From contig NZ_RQWN01000001.1 in NCBI RefSeq assembly GCF_003977755.1, positions 124,001-188,000 on the forward strand: DNA of 64,000 bases, given 5' to 3'. The stretch's first letter is position 1; the number at the start of each line of letters is the position of its first letter. Below the pieces are notes generated by a model, which saw nothing but the letters and a program-made list of their open reading frames with translations, made no database searches and was not told the origin of the DNA. Below are positions 43,481-52,493 of the stretch, one piece after another. The stretch is from Haloterrigena salifodinae (GTDB taxonomy: Archaea; Halobacteriota; Halobacteria; Halobacteriales; Natrialbaceae). A program made the translations under genes and the position numbers.

Positions 43481-43732
43481 CTACCTCGAGGCCGAACTGG
43501 ACCGACCTCCCGCGTCCGTCTCGGCGTCTCGGTGTCGCTCCAGAAGCTGTTGGACGCCGGCTCGGAGGGCTTCGCTCTTGGAGTGGTAAACGCCGTCGTC
43601 GACGAGCGACTCGAGCGCCGAGAGCTGCTCGTCCGTGGCTCGGAACGTCACTCGCTCGAGCGTGGGGCCGTTCTCCGCGCGGGAATGGTTCGGATCGGCC
43701 GCGATACCGTCGGGCGATGAACTACGCGACAC
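43481..43732 (-). CDS. Ribbon-helix-helix (CopG-like) regulator
   Basis: An 83-residue protein from GTG 43732. LERVTFRATDEQLSALESLVDDGVYHSKSEALRAGVQQLLERH is a standard RHH fold: beta strand VTFRAT, helix 1, helix 2 with SKSEALRAG. The first 27 residues are polar and probably disordered; an internal GTG at 43651 is another possible start. It likely binds DNA as a dimer. It might be one half of a toxin-antitoxin pair, but no toxin gene adjoins it. Confidence 0.75.
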   Translation of the reverse strand: MSRSSSPDGIAADPNHSRAENGPTLERVTFRATDEQLSALESLVDDGVYHSKSEALRAGVQQLLERHRDAETDAGGRSSSASR

Positions 43733-44054
43733 TGCCGGTCACCTCGGTCGAGTCGCGATCGACTCGCGAGTCGGCTGTTCGCTCGTCACCCGCTGCTGCG
43801 TGTCCCATGCTCGTTTTCGTGAGGACCATGTGCTGGGAAGGGGATCGCCGGTAAAAAGGACTCGCGTACCGCGGTGAAAGTGAAACTGGCCGGTTCGAGC
43901 TGAGCAAGCGGTACGGTACTGGTTTCAACCACCGCGGTTCGCCGGCCGATCGGCCGTCGGTACGAGGGGTCGGATCGCTCGATCCCACCCCCGACGGACA
44001 GCGTTATCCTCGTCGAACCCCTGTACGTGACGCGGGCAACCGCAGAAACCAACC
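43733..44054. other. Intergenic region
   Basis: About 320 nt between divergent genes. Open frames are basic and unsupported. I find no repeats or RNA gene. Confidence 0.4.
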
Positions 44055-44612
44055 ATGCCCGAAGATACGCATTCACCCGCTGAGAGCAACGCATCCGAGA
44101 CCGATCGGTTCGAGCGACTCGAGGGCGCCGACTACGACCGCGTCACCGAGTTCCTTCGCGACCGCGTCGCCTTCACCGCCCGCGAGTGGGCGATCGCGCG
44201 CCTCTGTGCCGACTTTCGAACCGGGACGGGCGTCGAGATGACGACCGTCGGGGAACACCTTCCCGATCTCGTCCCCTTCATGGACGACCAGTACACGCGC
44301 CAGGCCGTCTGCCAGTCGCGCCGCTCCTTCGAGGAGAAGGTTCGCAGAGCGGGCGCGACGTTTCTCTACGGCGCCTACGCCGACTTCTTCACGGCCGACG
44401 AGGTCGACGACATCGTCTACGAAGCGACGGAGGTGGCCCGGTTCCTGATCGAGGTCGAAGGGGCCTCCCTCTCGCCGACCGACGAATCGAACGCGGAAGA
44501 ACGGATCAGGGCGGCGATGGAAGCCGTCCACCGCTCGAGCCGTGACCTTCGATACGACCGCTGTCCGAACTGCGGCGAGCGACTTGGGGAGGACGCGATC
44601 GAATCCGAGTGA
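44055..44612 (+). CDS. Conserved haloarchaeal protein with C-terminal zinc knuckle
   Basis: A 185-residue, mainly helical acidic protein. FLRDRVAFTAREWAIARLCADFRTGTGVEMTTVGEHLPDLVPFM resembles a helix-turn-helix core in which the TAREWAIARL helix leads and MTTVGEHL may be the recognition element. A single CPNC pair at the C-terminus (DRCPNCGERLGED) could bind zinc with another subunit. It is a widespread haloarchaeal hypothetical; exact role unknown. It converges on dacZ (57 nt apart). Confidence 0.72.
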   Translation: MPEDTHSPAESNASETDRFERLEGADYDRVTEFLRDRVAFTAREWAIARLCADFRTGTGVEMTTVGEHLPDLVPFMDDQYTRQAVCQSRRSFEEKVRRAGATFLYGAYADFFTADEVDDIVYEATEVARFLIEVEGASLSPTDESNAEERIRAAMEAVHRSSRDLRYDRCPNCGERLGEDAIESE

Positions 44613-44669
44613 GCCGACTCCAGTAACGCGATCGGTGTGAACCGTTCCGGCGACCTGCTCGAGACGAAC

Positions 44670-45242
44670 TCACGCGTACGTCTCCGGATTCCATTCGCCG
44701 CCGAGTTCCGACCGCTTGTCGGTCTCGAACGAGCCGCCCTCGAAGATCGTCACGCGACCGGTCTCCTCGCTCAGCGTCAGCGCCGAGACCACGTTCGGCC
44801 GCCGCGAGGTGTCCAGCGCGCTCATGTGGCGCGATCCCATCCACTCCTCGTACTCGTCTCTCTGCTCGTCGAGGGTCTCGAGTTCCTCGGGCAGCAGATC
44901 GGTAAAGCGAACCATCTGGTGCTGGACGACGCCGTCGACGCTGACGACGAGAGCGCCGTCCCGCGTCATCGCGACCTCGCGGGCCGTCTCGTAGAAGCGC
45001 TCTAAATCCAGACAGACGTCGCGACAGCGGTCCGTCGGCCACGTGTTCCGCCCCATCGGATCCGCGAAGGCCGCGACTGTCGGCCCCGTGACGACGGCGA
45101 TGTACATCCCCGGCCCCTTCACGTACTGCTCGTCCCACCGATCGAAGTTCAGGCTGATCGACTCGAGGGAGTGGTGGAGACAGTCGATCAGCTTCTGGAC
45201 CCCGTCGTGGGTCTCGTAGGCGATCCGAAGCTCGTCGTCCAT
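44670..45242 (-). CDS. dacZ: Diadenylate cyclase DacZ
   Basis: A 190-residue enzyme making c-di-AMP from two ATP. The DAC motifs are visible: DGALVVSVDGV (DGA) and GSRHMSALDTS (variant RHR, here RHM), with TGPTVAAFADPMG and VSALTLSEETGRVTIFEGG around them. No membrane segment, as in archaeal DacZ. c-di-AMP is essential in Haloferax and tied to osmotic balance. ATG 45242 is chosen; the longer frame upstream is antisense to the DUF790 gene. It is divergent from DUF790 with 111 nt between. The APC-UspA permease 8 kb away could be a c-di-AMP target (speculative). Confidence 0.92.
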   Translation of the reverse strand: MDDELRIAYETHDGVQKLIDCLHHSLESISLNFDRWDEQYVKGPGMYIAVVTGPTVAAFADPMGRNTWPTDRCRDVCLDLERFYETAREVAMTRDGALVVSVDGVVQHQMVRFTDLLPEELETLDEQRDEYEEWMGSRHMSALDTSRRPNVVSALTLSEETGRVTIFEGGSFETDKRSELGGEWNPETYA

Positions 45243-45353
45243 ACCGGCGTTTGAACCCGGCGTGCCGTAACCCCGGTGCCTGAACGGCCCCGTCGACCGT
45301 CCGGCGGTTCGGGAGCGGACCACTTTTTGCCGCGCCGCGCCGATACCGACCGA

Positions 45354-46940
45354 ATGCTGACCAAGGACCTGCTCCGTGTCTCGCGGGCCGGAGGCGGCTA
45401 CCACCTCCAGTTCGCCGACCGGGAGCACCGTCCACTCGCCGCCCGCGTGATCGGCACGTACCAGGGCCATGTCGGCGAATCCCGCGCGGAACTCGAGGAG
45501 GCCCTGACCGAACTCGAGCGCGGCGCGGACGACTTCAAGCTCGTCAGGGGGCTGTCGGCGCTGCTCGAGCGCGACGCGACGTTCGAGACCGACGCCGAGA
45601 TCGACCCCGAACGAGCGCGCCGGGCCGCCTTCGAGGCCGCCGAAGCGGTCGGCGTCGTGAGTGAGGACGAGCGCGCCGTGGCCCTCGATCGCGCCAGCGA
45701 GTCGTTCGGCGTCTCGACCGACACCGTCGCGGGGGCGCTGTACGCCGACCTCGAGGAGCGACAGGTCCTCGCCGAACTGGCCGCGCGGTGGGAACCCGAC
45801 GAGCTGGTGGCCCAGTACAACCTTTCGCTGGCCCAGACCGCGCTCTTCGACGCCACCGAACTCCGGGTCCGCTCGAGCGATCCGAAGGCGCTCGTTTCGG
45901 CGATCAAGCGACTGCGACTGATGTACGAGATCCGGCGGCTCGAGGACGAGGACGGCGGTAACGCCTCCGATAGCGCCGTCGCCGAGCGTGAGGTGGTCGT
46001 CACCGGGCCGACCCACCTCTTCCGGGCGACTCGCCGGTACGGCACTCGGTTCGCCCGCCTCCTCCGAACGGTCGCGAAGGCCAACGAGTGGCGCCTCGAG
46101 GCGACGATCGACGACCGCGGGACCGAACGGACGCTGCGGCTCTCCGACGCGGATCCCGTCCGCGTTCCCGACGCCGAGCCCGTCGCCGAGGTGTCCTTCG
46201 ACAGCGGCGTCGAGGCCGACTTCGCCGCGCGCTTCTCGAACCTGAATCTCGAGTGGGACCTCGTGCGCGAACCCGAACCGCTCGCGACGGGAACGCGGGT
46301 AATGATCCCCGATTTCGCGTTCGATTACCGTCCCGGGGGCAGCGCCCGCAGGGACTCGACTGACGAAGCCGACGGCGGGCACGGCGAGTTCCGCGTCTAC
46401 TTCGAAATTATGGGGTTCTGGACGCCCGAGTACGTCGAGAAGAAACTCGCGCAGCTATCGGACCTCGAGGACGTCGAACTGATCGTCGCCGTCGACAAGT
46501 CCCTCGGCGTTGGCGAGGAGATCGCGGCTCGAGACTTCCGGGCGATCCCCTACTCCGGGAGCGTCCGGCTGAAGGACGTCGCCGGTGTCCTCCGGGAGTA
46601 CGAGCGCCAACTCGTCGCCGAGAGCGCCGCCGCGCTGCCGGACGAACTGTGCCCCGACGAGGACGTGCTCTCCCTCGAGGCGCTGGCCGGCCGACGAGGT
46701 GTCAGCGAGGACGCGCTGGCCGATATCGCGTTTCCGGACCACGTGCGGGTCGGCCGGACGCTCGTCCGGCCGGCCGTCCTCGAGTCGCTGGCGGACGAGA
46801 TCGAGGCCGGGATGGCGCTTTCCGACGCCGAGGAGAGCCTCGAAGCGGCCGGGTTCAGCGACTCGAGTGCGATCCTCTCGGAACTCGGTTATCGCGTCGA
46901 GTGGGAGGGGCTGGCCGGTGGGACGCTCGTCGAGCGGTAG
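45354..46940 (+). CDS. bax1: DUF790 endonuclease (Bax1-type XPB partner)
   Basis: A 528-residue protein. It starts MLTKDLLRVSRAGGGYHLQF, as DUF790 proteins do. The C-terminal nuclease core shows IPDFAF, then YFEIMGFWTPEYVEKKL, the PD-(D/E)xK-like acidic and lysine positions (about residues 318-365). In characterised archaea Bax1 binds XPB to form a helicase-nuclease for bubble DNA in excision repair. XPB is at 32908-34368, away from here, though these genes are commonly adjacent. Coding is intact. ATG 45354 preferred over ATG 45276 because the family starts at MLTKDLL. Confidence 0.93.
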   Translation: MLTKDLLRVSRAGGGYHLQFADREHRPLAARVIGTYQGHVGESRAELEEALTELERGADDFKLVRGLSALLERDATFETDAEIDPERARRAAFEAAEAVGVVSEDERAVALDRASESFGVSTDTVAGALYADLEERQVLAELAARWEPDELVAQYNLSLAQTALFDATELRVRSSDPKALVSAIKRLRLMYEIRRLEDEDGGNASDSAVAEREVVVTGPTHLFRATRRYGTRFARLLRTVAKANEWRLEATIDDRGTERTLRLSDADPVRVPDAEPVAEVSFDSGVEADFAARFSNLNLEWDLVREPEPLATGTRVMIPDFAFDYRPGGSARRDSTDEADGGHGEFRVYFEIMGFWTPEYVEKKLAQLSDLEDVELIVAVDKSLGVGEEIAARDFRAIPYSGSVRLKDVAGVLREYERQLVAESAAALPDELCPDEDVLSLEALAGRRGVSEDALADIAFPDHVRVGRTLVRPAVLESLADEIEAGMALSDAEESLEAAGFSDSSAILSELGYRVEWEGLAGGTLVER

Positions 46941-47139
46941 TCGGACCGTCGCGTCGTCGGTGCGAACGCCGACGAACGGGACCCGCGATCGCATCGGAAC
47001 GGCAGTTCGAGAGCTGTTCGCGGATCGATAGCTCGGATCCCTAACCCGAGACCTGCTAGGATTCCGAGGGAAACTAATCAGGACTATCTTTAGTTACATA
47101 CGCTTTTTCGGCCGGTATCGTCGGGAAGCGTTCACACCT

Positions 47140-47163
47140 ATCGAACTCCGAAGAGGGTTCGAT
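47140..47163. promoter_or_regulatory. Inverted repeat before the response regulator gene
   Basis: ATCGAAC (47140-47146) and GTTCGAT (47157-47163) with a 10-nt spacer, about 62 nt ahead of GTG 47225. Symmetry and position suit an operator, but the arms are short. Confidence 0.3.
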
Positions 47164-47224
47164 CCAATTTCTTTAGTACGCAGACTTAACCACGAGTGGT
47201 GTCAACGAAAAAACGTGCATCTCC

Positions 47225-47677
47225 GTGACCAACAATCGTGAGACCGAGCCGATACAGATTTTGCTCGTCGAAGATAATCCCGGCGACGTTCGGCTAGTCG
47301 AGGAAGCGTTCCGGGAGGCCGGCGTCTCGACGACCTTTCACACGGCCCACGACGGTGATGCGGCCCTCGAGTTCCTTCGCGATCAGCGGGACGGCGTCGA
47401 CGCCACCGAGCTGAGTCTGGTCCTCCTCGATCTGAACCTGCCCCGGACGAGCGGGTTCGACGTCCTCGAGGCAATCAAGACCGAGCCTGACGTGTGCGCG
47501 CCGCCGGTGCTCGTGCTCACGAGTTCCGAGGCGGCCGAGGATATCGCCCGGAGCTACGAGCTCTGTGCGAACGCCTACCTTACCAAGCCGAGCGATCCCG
47601 ACGAGTTCACCGAGATCGGCCGGGCCGTCGAAGCGTTCTGGTTCGACGAGGCGACGTTGCCCCCCGCGTCCGCGTAG
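47225..47677 (+). CDS. Single-domain response regulator (CheY/Rcp1-like)
   Basis: A 150-residue receiver-only protein from GTG 47225. Acidic pocket in ILLVEDNPGDVRLVEEAF, phospho-Asp in VLLDLNLPRTSG, Thr/Ser in LVLTSSEAAED, and Lys in AYLTKPSDP. No output domain, so it passes a signal by protein contact. The NPGDVRLVEEAFRE type often partners with PAS kinases or phytochromes in haloarchaea. It could receive phosphate from the PAS kinase at 13161-15602, but no genetic link is present. Confidence 0.92.
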   Translation: MTNNRETEPIQILLVEDNPGDVRLVEEAFREAGVSTTFHTAHDGDAALEFLRDQRDGVDATELSLVLLDLNLPRTSGFDVLEAIKTEPDVCAPPVLVLTSSEAAEDIARSYELCANAYLTKPSDPDEFTEIGRAVEAFWFDEATLPPASA

Positions 47678-47763
47678 TCCCTTCTGCGAGCGCCGACCGA
47701 CGAGACAACCGCCAGCCGAGCGTCGTCCCCAGCGTTATCCCGCCCGCAGTGGTACGATCGTTC

Positions 47764-48690
47764 ATGCCGACGGCAATTCCCGGCCTCCACCACGTCACCG
47801 CCATCGCGAGCGATCCACAGCGAAACTACGAGTTCTACACCGAGGCGCTCGGGCTCCGACTCGTCAAGCGAAGCGTCAATCAGGACGACGTCTCGGTCTA
47901 CCACCTCTTCTACGCCGACCACGAGGGAACGCCGGGAACGAGCATGACCTTCTTCCCCTACACCGACGCCCGCGACGGACGGGTCGGCGCGGGCCAGGCT
48001 AGCGCGGTCTCGTTTCTCGTTCCCGACGGCTCGCTCGACTACTGGCGCGAGCGACTCGCCGACGCCGGCGCCGAACCGGGGGAACCGCGCGAGCGGTTCG
48101 GCGACACCGTCCTCCCGTTTACCGACCCCGACGGATTGCCGCTGGAGCTGGTCGCTCGCGCGGACGCGCCGCCGGCGAACCTCCCGGAGAGTCCCGTTCC
48201 CCACGCCCACGCGATCCGCGGCTTCTTCGGCGTGACCCTCTCGCTGACCGGCGCCGATCCGACCGGCGACCTGCTGAAGGAGATGGGCTACCGCCAGACT
48301 GACCGCGACGGCACGCGCAAGCGCTACACGGCCGACGGCGACCTGGGTTTCGTCGTCGATATCGTGGAGGATCCGGAGGCGCGACGCGGGGTCCCCGGCG
48401 CCGGCACCGTCCACCACGTCGCGTTCCAGGTCGCCGAAGACGAACAGGAGGACTGGCGCCAGTTCCTGATCGACTGCGGGCTACGACCCACCGAGATCAT
48501 CGACCGTAAGTGGTTCAAATCGGTCTACGCCCGCGAGTACGGCACCGTGCTCTTCGAGTACGCCACCAAATCCCCCGGCTACACGGTCGACGAAGAACTC
48601 GAGGCGCTCGGCGACCGGCTCGTCCTCCCCGAGTGGCTCGAGGACCGACGCGAGGAGATCGAGGACAGGTTGCCGGAGTTGTCCCCGTAA
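47764..48690 (+). CDS. Glyoxalase/bleomycin-resistance-type ring-cleaving dioxygenase
   Basis: A 308-residue protein with two vicinal-oxygen-chelate modules. Module 1 (GLHHVTAIASDPQRNYEFYTEALGLRLVKRSVNQDD) and module 2 (AIRGFFGVTLSL..., TVHHVAFQV) each contain metal-binding His in HHVT and HHVAF, with a Glu in TVLFEYAT. This is the pattern of PcpA-like extradiol dioxygenases common in haloarchaea. Substrate unknown. ATG 47764 begins at MPTAIPGLHHVT, the family start. Confidence 0.88.
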   Translation: MPTAIPGLHHVTAIASDPQRNYEFYTEALGLRLVKRSVNQDDVSVYHLFYADHEGTPGTSMTFFPYTDARDGRVGAGQASAVSFLVPDGSLDYWRERLADAGAEPGEPRERFGDTVLPFTDPDGLPLELVARADAPPANLPESPVPHAHAIRGFFGVTLSLTGADPTGDLLKEMGYRQTDRDGTRKRYTADGDLGFVVDIVEDPEARRGVPGAGTVHHVAFQVAEDEQEDWRQFLIDCGLRPTEIIDRKWFKSVYAREYGTVLFEYATKSPGYTVDEELEALGDRLVLPEWLEDRREEIEDRLPELSP

Positions 48691-48740
48691 CAGTATAGCG
48701 CGGGTTCGGTATCCGAACGAGACCTCGAGAGCGGCACAGA

Positions 48741-48747
48741 TTTATCT
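48741..48747 (+). promoter_or_regulatory. TATA box for the zinc finger gene at 48771
   Basis: TTTATCT, centred 27 nt before ATG 48771; leaderless spacing. Confidence 0.5.
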
Positions 48748-48770
48748 GCTTGTCAGGACAACATTGATGT

Positions 48771-48977
48771 ATGGTACCGCGGCGCGCTCACGGGCGATCA
48801 GATTTCGAATGGATACGTGAGCGCTACGAGAACACCGAGAAGCGATGTTCGGAGTGTGGCTACGTGGACGAGGAGGGAAACTGGACGAGCCATACGGACG
48901 GCCAGCGGATCGTGTATCGGCACGTCTGCCCGAGTTGTGAGGCCAGTCACGAACACGTATTCGATCTCGGTAACTGA
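48771..48977 (+). CDS. Small zinc finger protein
   Basis: A 68-residue protein. Zinc ligands CSECG (residues 26-29) and CPSC (about 53-56) enclose a beta-rich strip with GNWTSHTDGQRIVYRHV. It resembles the haloarchaeal zinc-finger family typified by HVO_0649, from memory. It may act in nucleic acid or protein contacts. A TATA box 27 nt upstream of ATG supports the start. Confidence 0.78.
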   Translation: MVPRRAHGRSDFEWIRERYENTEKRCSECGYVDEEGNWTSHTDGQRIVYRHVCPSCEASHEHVFDLGN

Positions 48978-49158
48978 GACACCCACTGCTAAAGCGGTGA
49001 GACTCAGCGCGGGCTGACGTTCTGGCCGGTAGTACCGGCAATAGAACAGCCTCCGTTCACGTTCGACGTCCCGCTTTCAAGCGACTCGCGGCGCCACGGC
49101 ACGAACGGGTTCAACTATTTTACGCGTCGACGGTGCATCACGCCTCGAGAGGATTCGG

Positions 49159-50007
49159 ATGGGAGCCACACTGACGCAACGGTTCGACACCGGACAGTTC
49201 GACGGCCGGTACCCGTACGTCCGCGTCGGCCACGGTCCGGAGACGCTGCTCGTGATCCCCGGTATCGGCGACGCGATGTTCGACGGGGCGTACGGCCGCA
49301 CCGACGCGGTGACGACCGCCGCCACATTCCGCCGATTTCTCGCCGACTACACCGTCTATCTGGTCAGCCGCCCACGCGGACTCGAGGACCGTCAATCGAT
49401 CGGCGCGATGGCCCGCGACTACGAGCGCGTCCTCGCGGACCACGTCGGAACGGCGTCCGTGCTGGGGCTCTCGATGGGCGGGCTGATCGGGCAAGAGCTC
49501 GCCCGCGAGCGGCCCGACCTGGTCGACCGACTCGTCCTCGGCGTCTCGGGCTGTCGGATCGCGGAGAGCGGCCGGCCGCTCGTCCGCGAACTCCATCGCT
49601 TAGCCCTCGAGGGCGAGTGGACCGAGATCCGGGCCCGACTCTACGAGGCCATGTTCACGGGCGCCTGGCGTCGAGCCGTGCCGTTGCTCTCCCGGACGGT
49701 CGGACGAGTCCACCCGCCGAACCCCGCCGATCCGCGAGACGTGCCGATCTCCTTCGAGGCGGTCCGCGACTACGATGGGACTGACCGCCTCGCGGACCTC
49801 GAGTCCCGAACGCTGGTCATCGGCGGCACTGACGACCCGTTCTTCCCCGAGGGGATCCTCCGCGAGACCTACGAGGGGCTCCCGGACGGCCAACTCGCGA
49901 TGTTCTCCGGCGCCCGTCACGGTGCCTTCCTCGAGCGAAAGGCGGGGTTCGACGACTGGGTCGTGCGGTTTCTCCGCGGCGAAACAGCGACTCGAGTGCG
50001 GCAGTAA
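49159..50007 (+). CDS. Alpha/beta-fold hydrolase
   Basis: A 282-residue hydrolase. The nucleophile elbow is VLGLSMGGLIGQE (Ser near residue 98), the oxyanion region is LLVIPGIGDAMFDG, the acid Asp is in VIGGTDDPFF (about 225) and the His in SGARHGAFLERK (about 255). The lid between strands is about 60 residues. Substrate unassigned; esterase, hydrolase and haloperoxidase-like functions all share this layout. A relatively GC-poor stretch CTATTTTACG lies about 43 nt upstream. Confidence 0.88.
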   Translation: MGATLTQRFDTGQFDGRYPYVRVGHGPETLLVIPGIGDAMFDGAYGRTDAVTTAATFRRFLADYTVYLVSRPRGLEDRQSIGAMARDYERVLADHVGTASVLGLSMGGLIGQELARERPDLVDRLVLGVSGCRIAESGRPLVRELHRLALEGEWTEIRARLYEAMFTGAWRRAVPLLSRTVGRVHPPNPADPRDVPISFEAVRDYDGTDRLADLESRTLVIGGTDDPFFPEGILRETYEGLPDGQLAMFSGARHGAFLERKAGFDDWVVRFLRGETATRVRQ

Positions 50008-50031
50008 GAGCGCGTCTTCGGACCGAACGCG

Positions 50032-51054
50032 TCAGTCCGCGGCGGATGCGGCACAGGAGGCGCGACCGGTATCGCGGTCGTCGGGGACGTAGACGTTGCC
50101 GTCGACGACGACACAATCGTCCGCGGCCGGCCGGCGCCGCGGTTTGTAGCCGGCGACCGGCGCCAGCAGTCGCCAGAGCGACGGGAGCTGACAGAGGGCG
50201 AAGCCGAGGACGATCATCCCGAACCCGCTGACCGTCGCGAGCGTGATCGATTCGCCCAGCAGCGCCCAGCCGACGAGAGCGGCGACGACGGGCGACGCGT
50301 AATTGACGAGGCTGAGCTGGCTCGCGCCGATGCGGTCGAGCAGGAGGAAGTACGCGAGGAACCCGCCCGCAGTGGCGACGATCCCCAGGTACGCGAGCGC
50401 GGCGACCGTCGCGGTCGTCCACGCAGCCAGCGAGGGGACGGTTTCGCCCGGGTGAGCGTAGCTCACGCCGTGCAGGATCCCCGCGCCGAGAGCCATCGCC
50501 CACGTCTGCAACGACAGTACCGGCAGCGTTCGCTGCAATCGTTCGGTCAGTACCGAGCCCACCGCGAAGGCGAACGCCGAACCGAACAGCAGGCCGACGC
50601 CGATCGCCTGTCCGCCGAGCGAGCCGCCCGAAAGCGCGATCACGACGACGCCGGCGAGCCCGACGAAGAGGCCGACGACGGCGGGTGCACGGAGCCGTTC
50701 CTGCGGGAGGAGTGCGAGTGCGAGCGGCGGCGTCGCGATCGGCGTCAGACTCAGGACGATCGCGGCGACGGCGCTCGAGACGTACGACTGACCGATGAAC
50801 AACAGCCCGTAATGAGCGCCGACCATCAGCCCGCCCGCGACGCCGATCGTTATCCAGTCGGTGCGCGTCCGGGGTCGCCACTCCCGTCCGAGGCCGACGA
50901 TGGCGCCGGCAAACAATAGTGCCGCGACGTCGAGCCGGAAGGCCGCAAAGAGGATCGGCGGCAGCGTCGCCAGCCCGACCTCGATCGCCGCGAAGGCGGT
51001 CCCCCAAGCGATAGCGAGGAGAACGAAGAGCGTTAGATATCCCTTTTCAGTCAT
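50032..51054 (-). CDS. EamA/DMT-family exporter
   Basis: A 340-residue membrane protein with 10 helices in two EamA repeats (repeat 1 from about residue 8, WGTAFAAIEVGLATLPPILFAAFRLDVAALLF; repeat 2 from about 155 to 290 with SLVNYASPVVAALVGWALLGE). The last 50 residues are cytosolic, with a Cys-containing end. Family members export amino acids or metabolites. A TATA-like CAACATACAA lies about 29 nt upstream of ATG 51054. Confidence 0.92.
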   Translation of the reverse strand: MTEKGYLTLFVLLAIAWGTAFAAIEVGLATLPPILFAAFRLDVAALLFAGAIVGLGREWRPRTRTDWITIGVAGGLMVGAHYGLLFIGQSYVSSAVAAIVLSLTPIATPPLALALLPQERLRAPAVVGLFVGLAGVVVIALSGGSLGGQAIGVGLLFGSAFAFAVGSVLTERLQRTLPVLSLQTWAMALGAGILHGVSYAHPGETVPSLAAWTTATVAALAYLGIVATAGGFLAYFLLLDRIGASQLSLVNYASPVVAALVGWALLGESITLATVSGFGMIVLGFALCQLPSLWRLLAPVAGYKPRRRPAADDCVVVDGNVYVPDDRDTGRASCAASAAD

Positions 51055-51364
51055 TTCATATCGAAACGGTTTCTGGACACTTGTATGTTGCTAATCTCTC
51101 GATATAGGGTCTGAAACCACAGTATTCGCCGATATATGTTAACAACCAACGCGGTGTTCGAACGCCATGATAATCATTGATAGATCAAAACGACCGAGGG
51201 TATCGAAGCTAAGCTGCACCGCGGACTGCCGACGGCGTGTCGGCTCCGACCGAACGACCGTGACCGATCAACGGCGACAACTGTAGTGCCGAGTGGGCTC
51301 GCCGCCGATGATTCGGATACCTCTCGGAGGACCGTTGCGCGAGCGGTCGCGACGTCGGCTGGCG
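51055..51364. other. Intergenic region with EamA promoter
   Basis: The first 120 nt are AT-rich and hold the exporter promoter; a short palindrome GAAACGGTTTC (51063-51073) lies there. The remaining sequence to 51364 has no supported gene. Confidence 0.4.
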
Positions 51365-52405
51365 TCACGAGAACTCGAGTGTCTCGGTCTCCTCCTCGGG
51401 GAGTTCCTGCTGCAGGACGAACGGCCCGAAGTCCGCCGCCGTGCGCCGGGCGATAGTCGCGATTCGGAGTACGTAGAGCAACAGGACGACGAAGGGGCTG
51501 AACAGGGCCGTGATCGTCGCGCTCACGACGAGGACGTACACGTACGGGTGAAGGCCGAGCGCCAGCAGATTTCCGTACGCGATGATGACGAACGCGCCGC
51601 CGAGCAGCGTCGGGAAGCCGACGTAGAGCAGAATCTTCGAGAGATCGGCCAGTTCCTGTTGCATGTAGACGCTCTTGAAGTACTGTCGGGCGATGTGAAT
51701 GTCCCCCAGCAGTTCCTCGAGTCGCTCTAACTGCCCGTCGGCGGCCTCCGAGAGCTCCGACCGATGGGTCTCCCGAAGCTGGCGGACGAGCTGGAGCTGC
51801 CACGGATCGTTGTAGTGGAGGATCACGGAGATGACGTCGAACGACCCGAACCTGACGTCGGCGAGCGTTTCGATGGCGTCCCGATCCTGCGGATCGGTCT
51901 GGGAAACGAACGAGTCGACCCGCGTCCGGACGTCGTCCGGCCCGTCGCGACAGATCGTCTGCAATCCCAGCGCCGTCCGTCGCTTGGCCTCGATGAGGAT
52001 GCGGAGGAACTCCGACGGCTCGGCCGGCGACGGTCGGTAGCCGGTGTGATCCTCGATGCGGCGGCGATAGTCATCGGTCTCCTCTAGGCGCCTGAAGAAC
52101 GCGCCCGTCGAGCCGAACTCCTCGGAGAGGATCAGCTGGTTGATCGCGAGGACGACGGTGATGAAGGGGAGCATCCCGCCGATCAGCGCGCCCGAGAGCG
52201 TCGTCACGTCGCCCGCCTCGGCGGGCGTGATCAGTCCGGCCCGAATGAGCAGCAACGAGACGCCGAAAACGGCCGCGAGGAGGATCGCTGACAGGCGGCG
52301 CCGATCGCCGTAGAGGTAGATCCAGCGAACGAGTTCGCCGGCCTCGAGGCGCTCGGCGAGCCCGGCGTCGGGCTGGGACGCCGTCGGGGCGTCTTCGTCG
52401 CTCAT
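51365..52405 (-). CDS. Four-helix membrane protein, haloarchaeal hypothetical
   Basis: A 346-residue protein starting at ATG 52405 (MSDEDAP). Helices at about residues 45-65 (SAILLAAVFGVSLLLIRAGLI), 75-97 (LIGGMLPFITVVLAINQLIL), 255-285 (LLYVGFPTLLGGAFVIIAYGN) and 290-320 flank a soluble, helical 150-residue middle domain (DYRRRIEDHTGYRPSPAEP...). Unrecognised family; the arrangement resembles bestrophin-like or ion channel-like proteins in overall shape only. Composition is typical. Confidence 0.75.
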   Translation of the reverse strand: MSDEDAPTASQPDAGLAERLEAGELVRWIYLYGDRRRLSAILLAAVFGVSLLLIRAGLITPAEAGDVTTLSGALIGGMLPFITVVLAINQLILSEEFGSTGAFFRRLEETDDYRRRIEDHTGYRPSPAEPSEFLRILIEAKRRTALGLQTICRDGPDDVRTRVDSFVSQTDPQDRDAIETLADVRFGSFDVISVILHYNDPWQLQLVRQLRETHRSELSEAADGQLERLEELLGDIHIARQYFKSVYMQQELADLSKILLYVGFPTLLGGAFVIIAYGNLLALGLHPYVYVLVVSATITALFSPFVVLLLYVLRIATIARRTAADFGPFVLQQELPEEETETLEFS

Positions 52406-52493
52406 ACGGGCGCTACCAGCACCGCTCACTTAGTAGCTAGATGGACCTTCAGCCTGTGAACCCCGCAGGGTCGCTCCGCGGCTCGAGGCCGAC

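Noticed and set aside
43722-43988. An 88-residue minus-strand frame near the RHH gene
   Set aside because: Considered as a toxin partner of the RHH protein, but it is basic and Pro/Ser-rich and has no toxin fold or motif.
44670-46382. A 570-residue minus-strand frame extending dacZ upstream
   Set aside because: The extra N-terminal part is antisense to the DUF790 gene and has no protein-like motif; DacZ starts at 45242.
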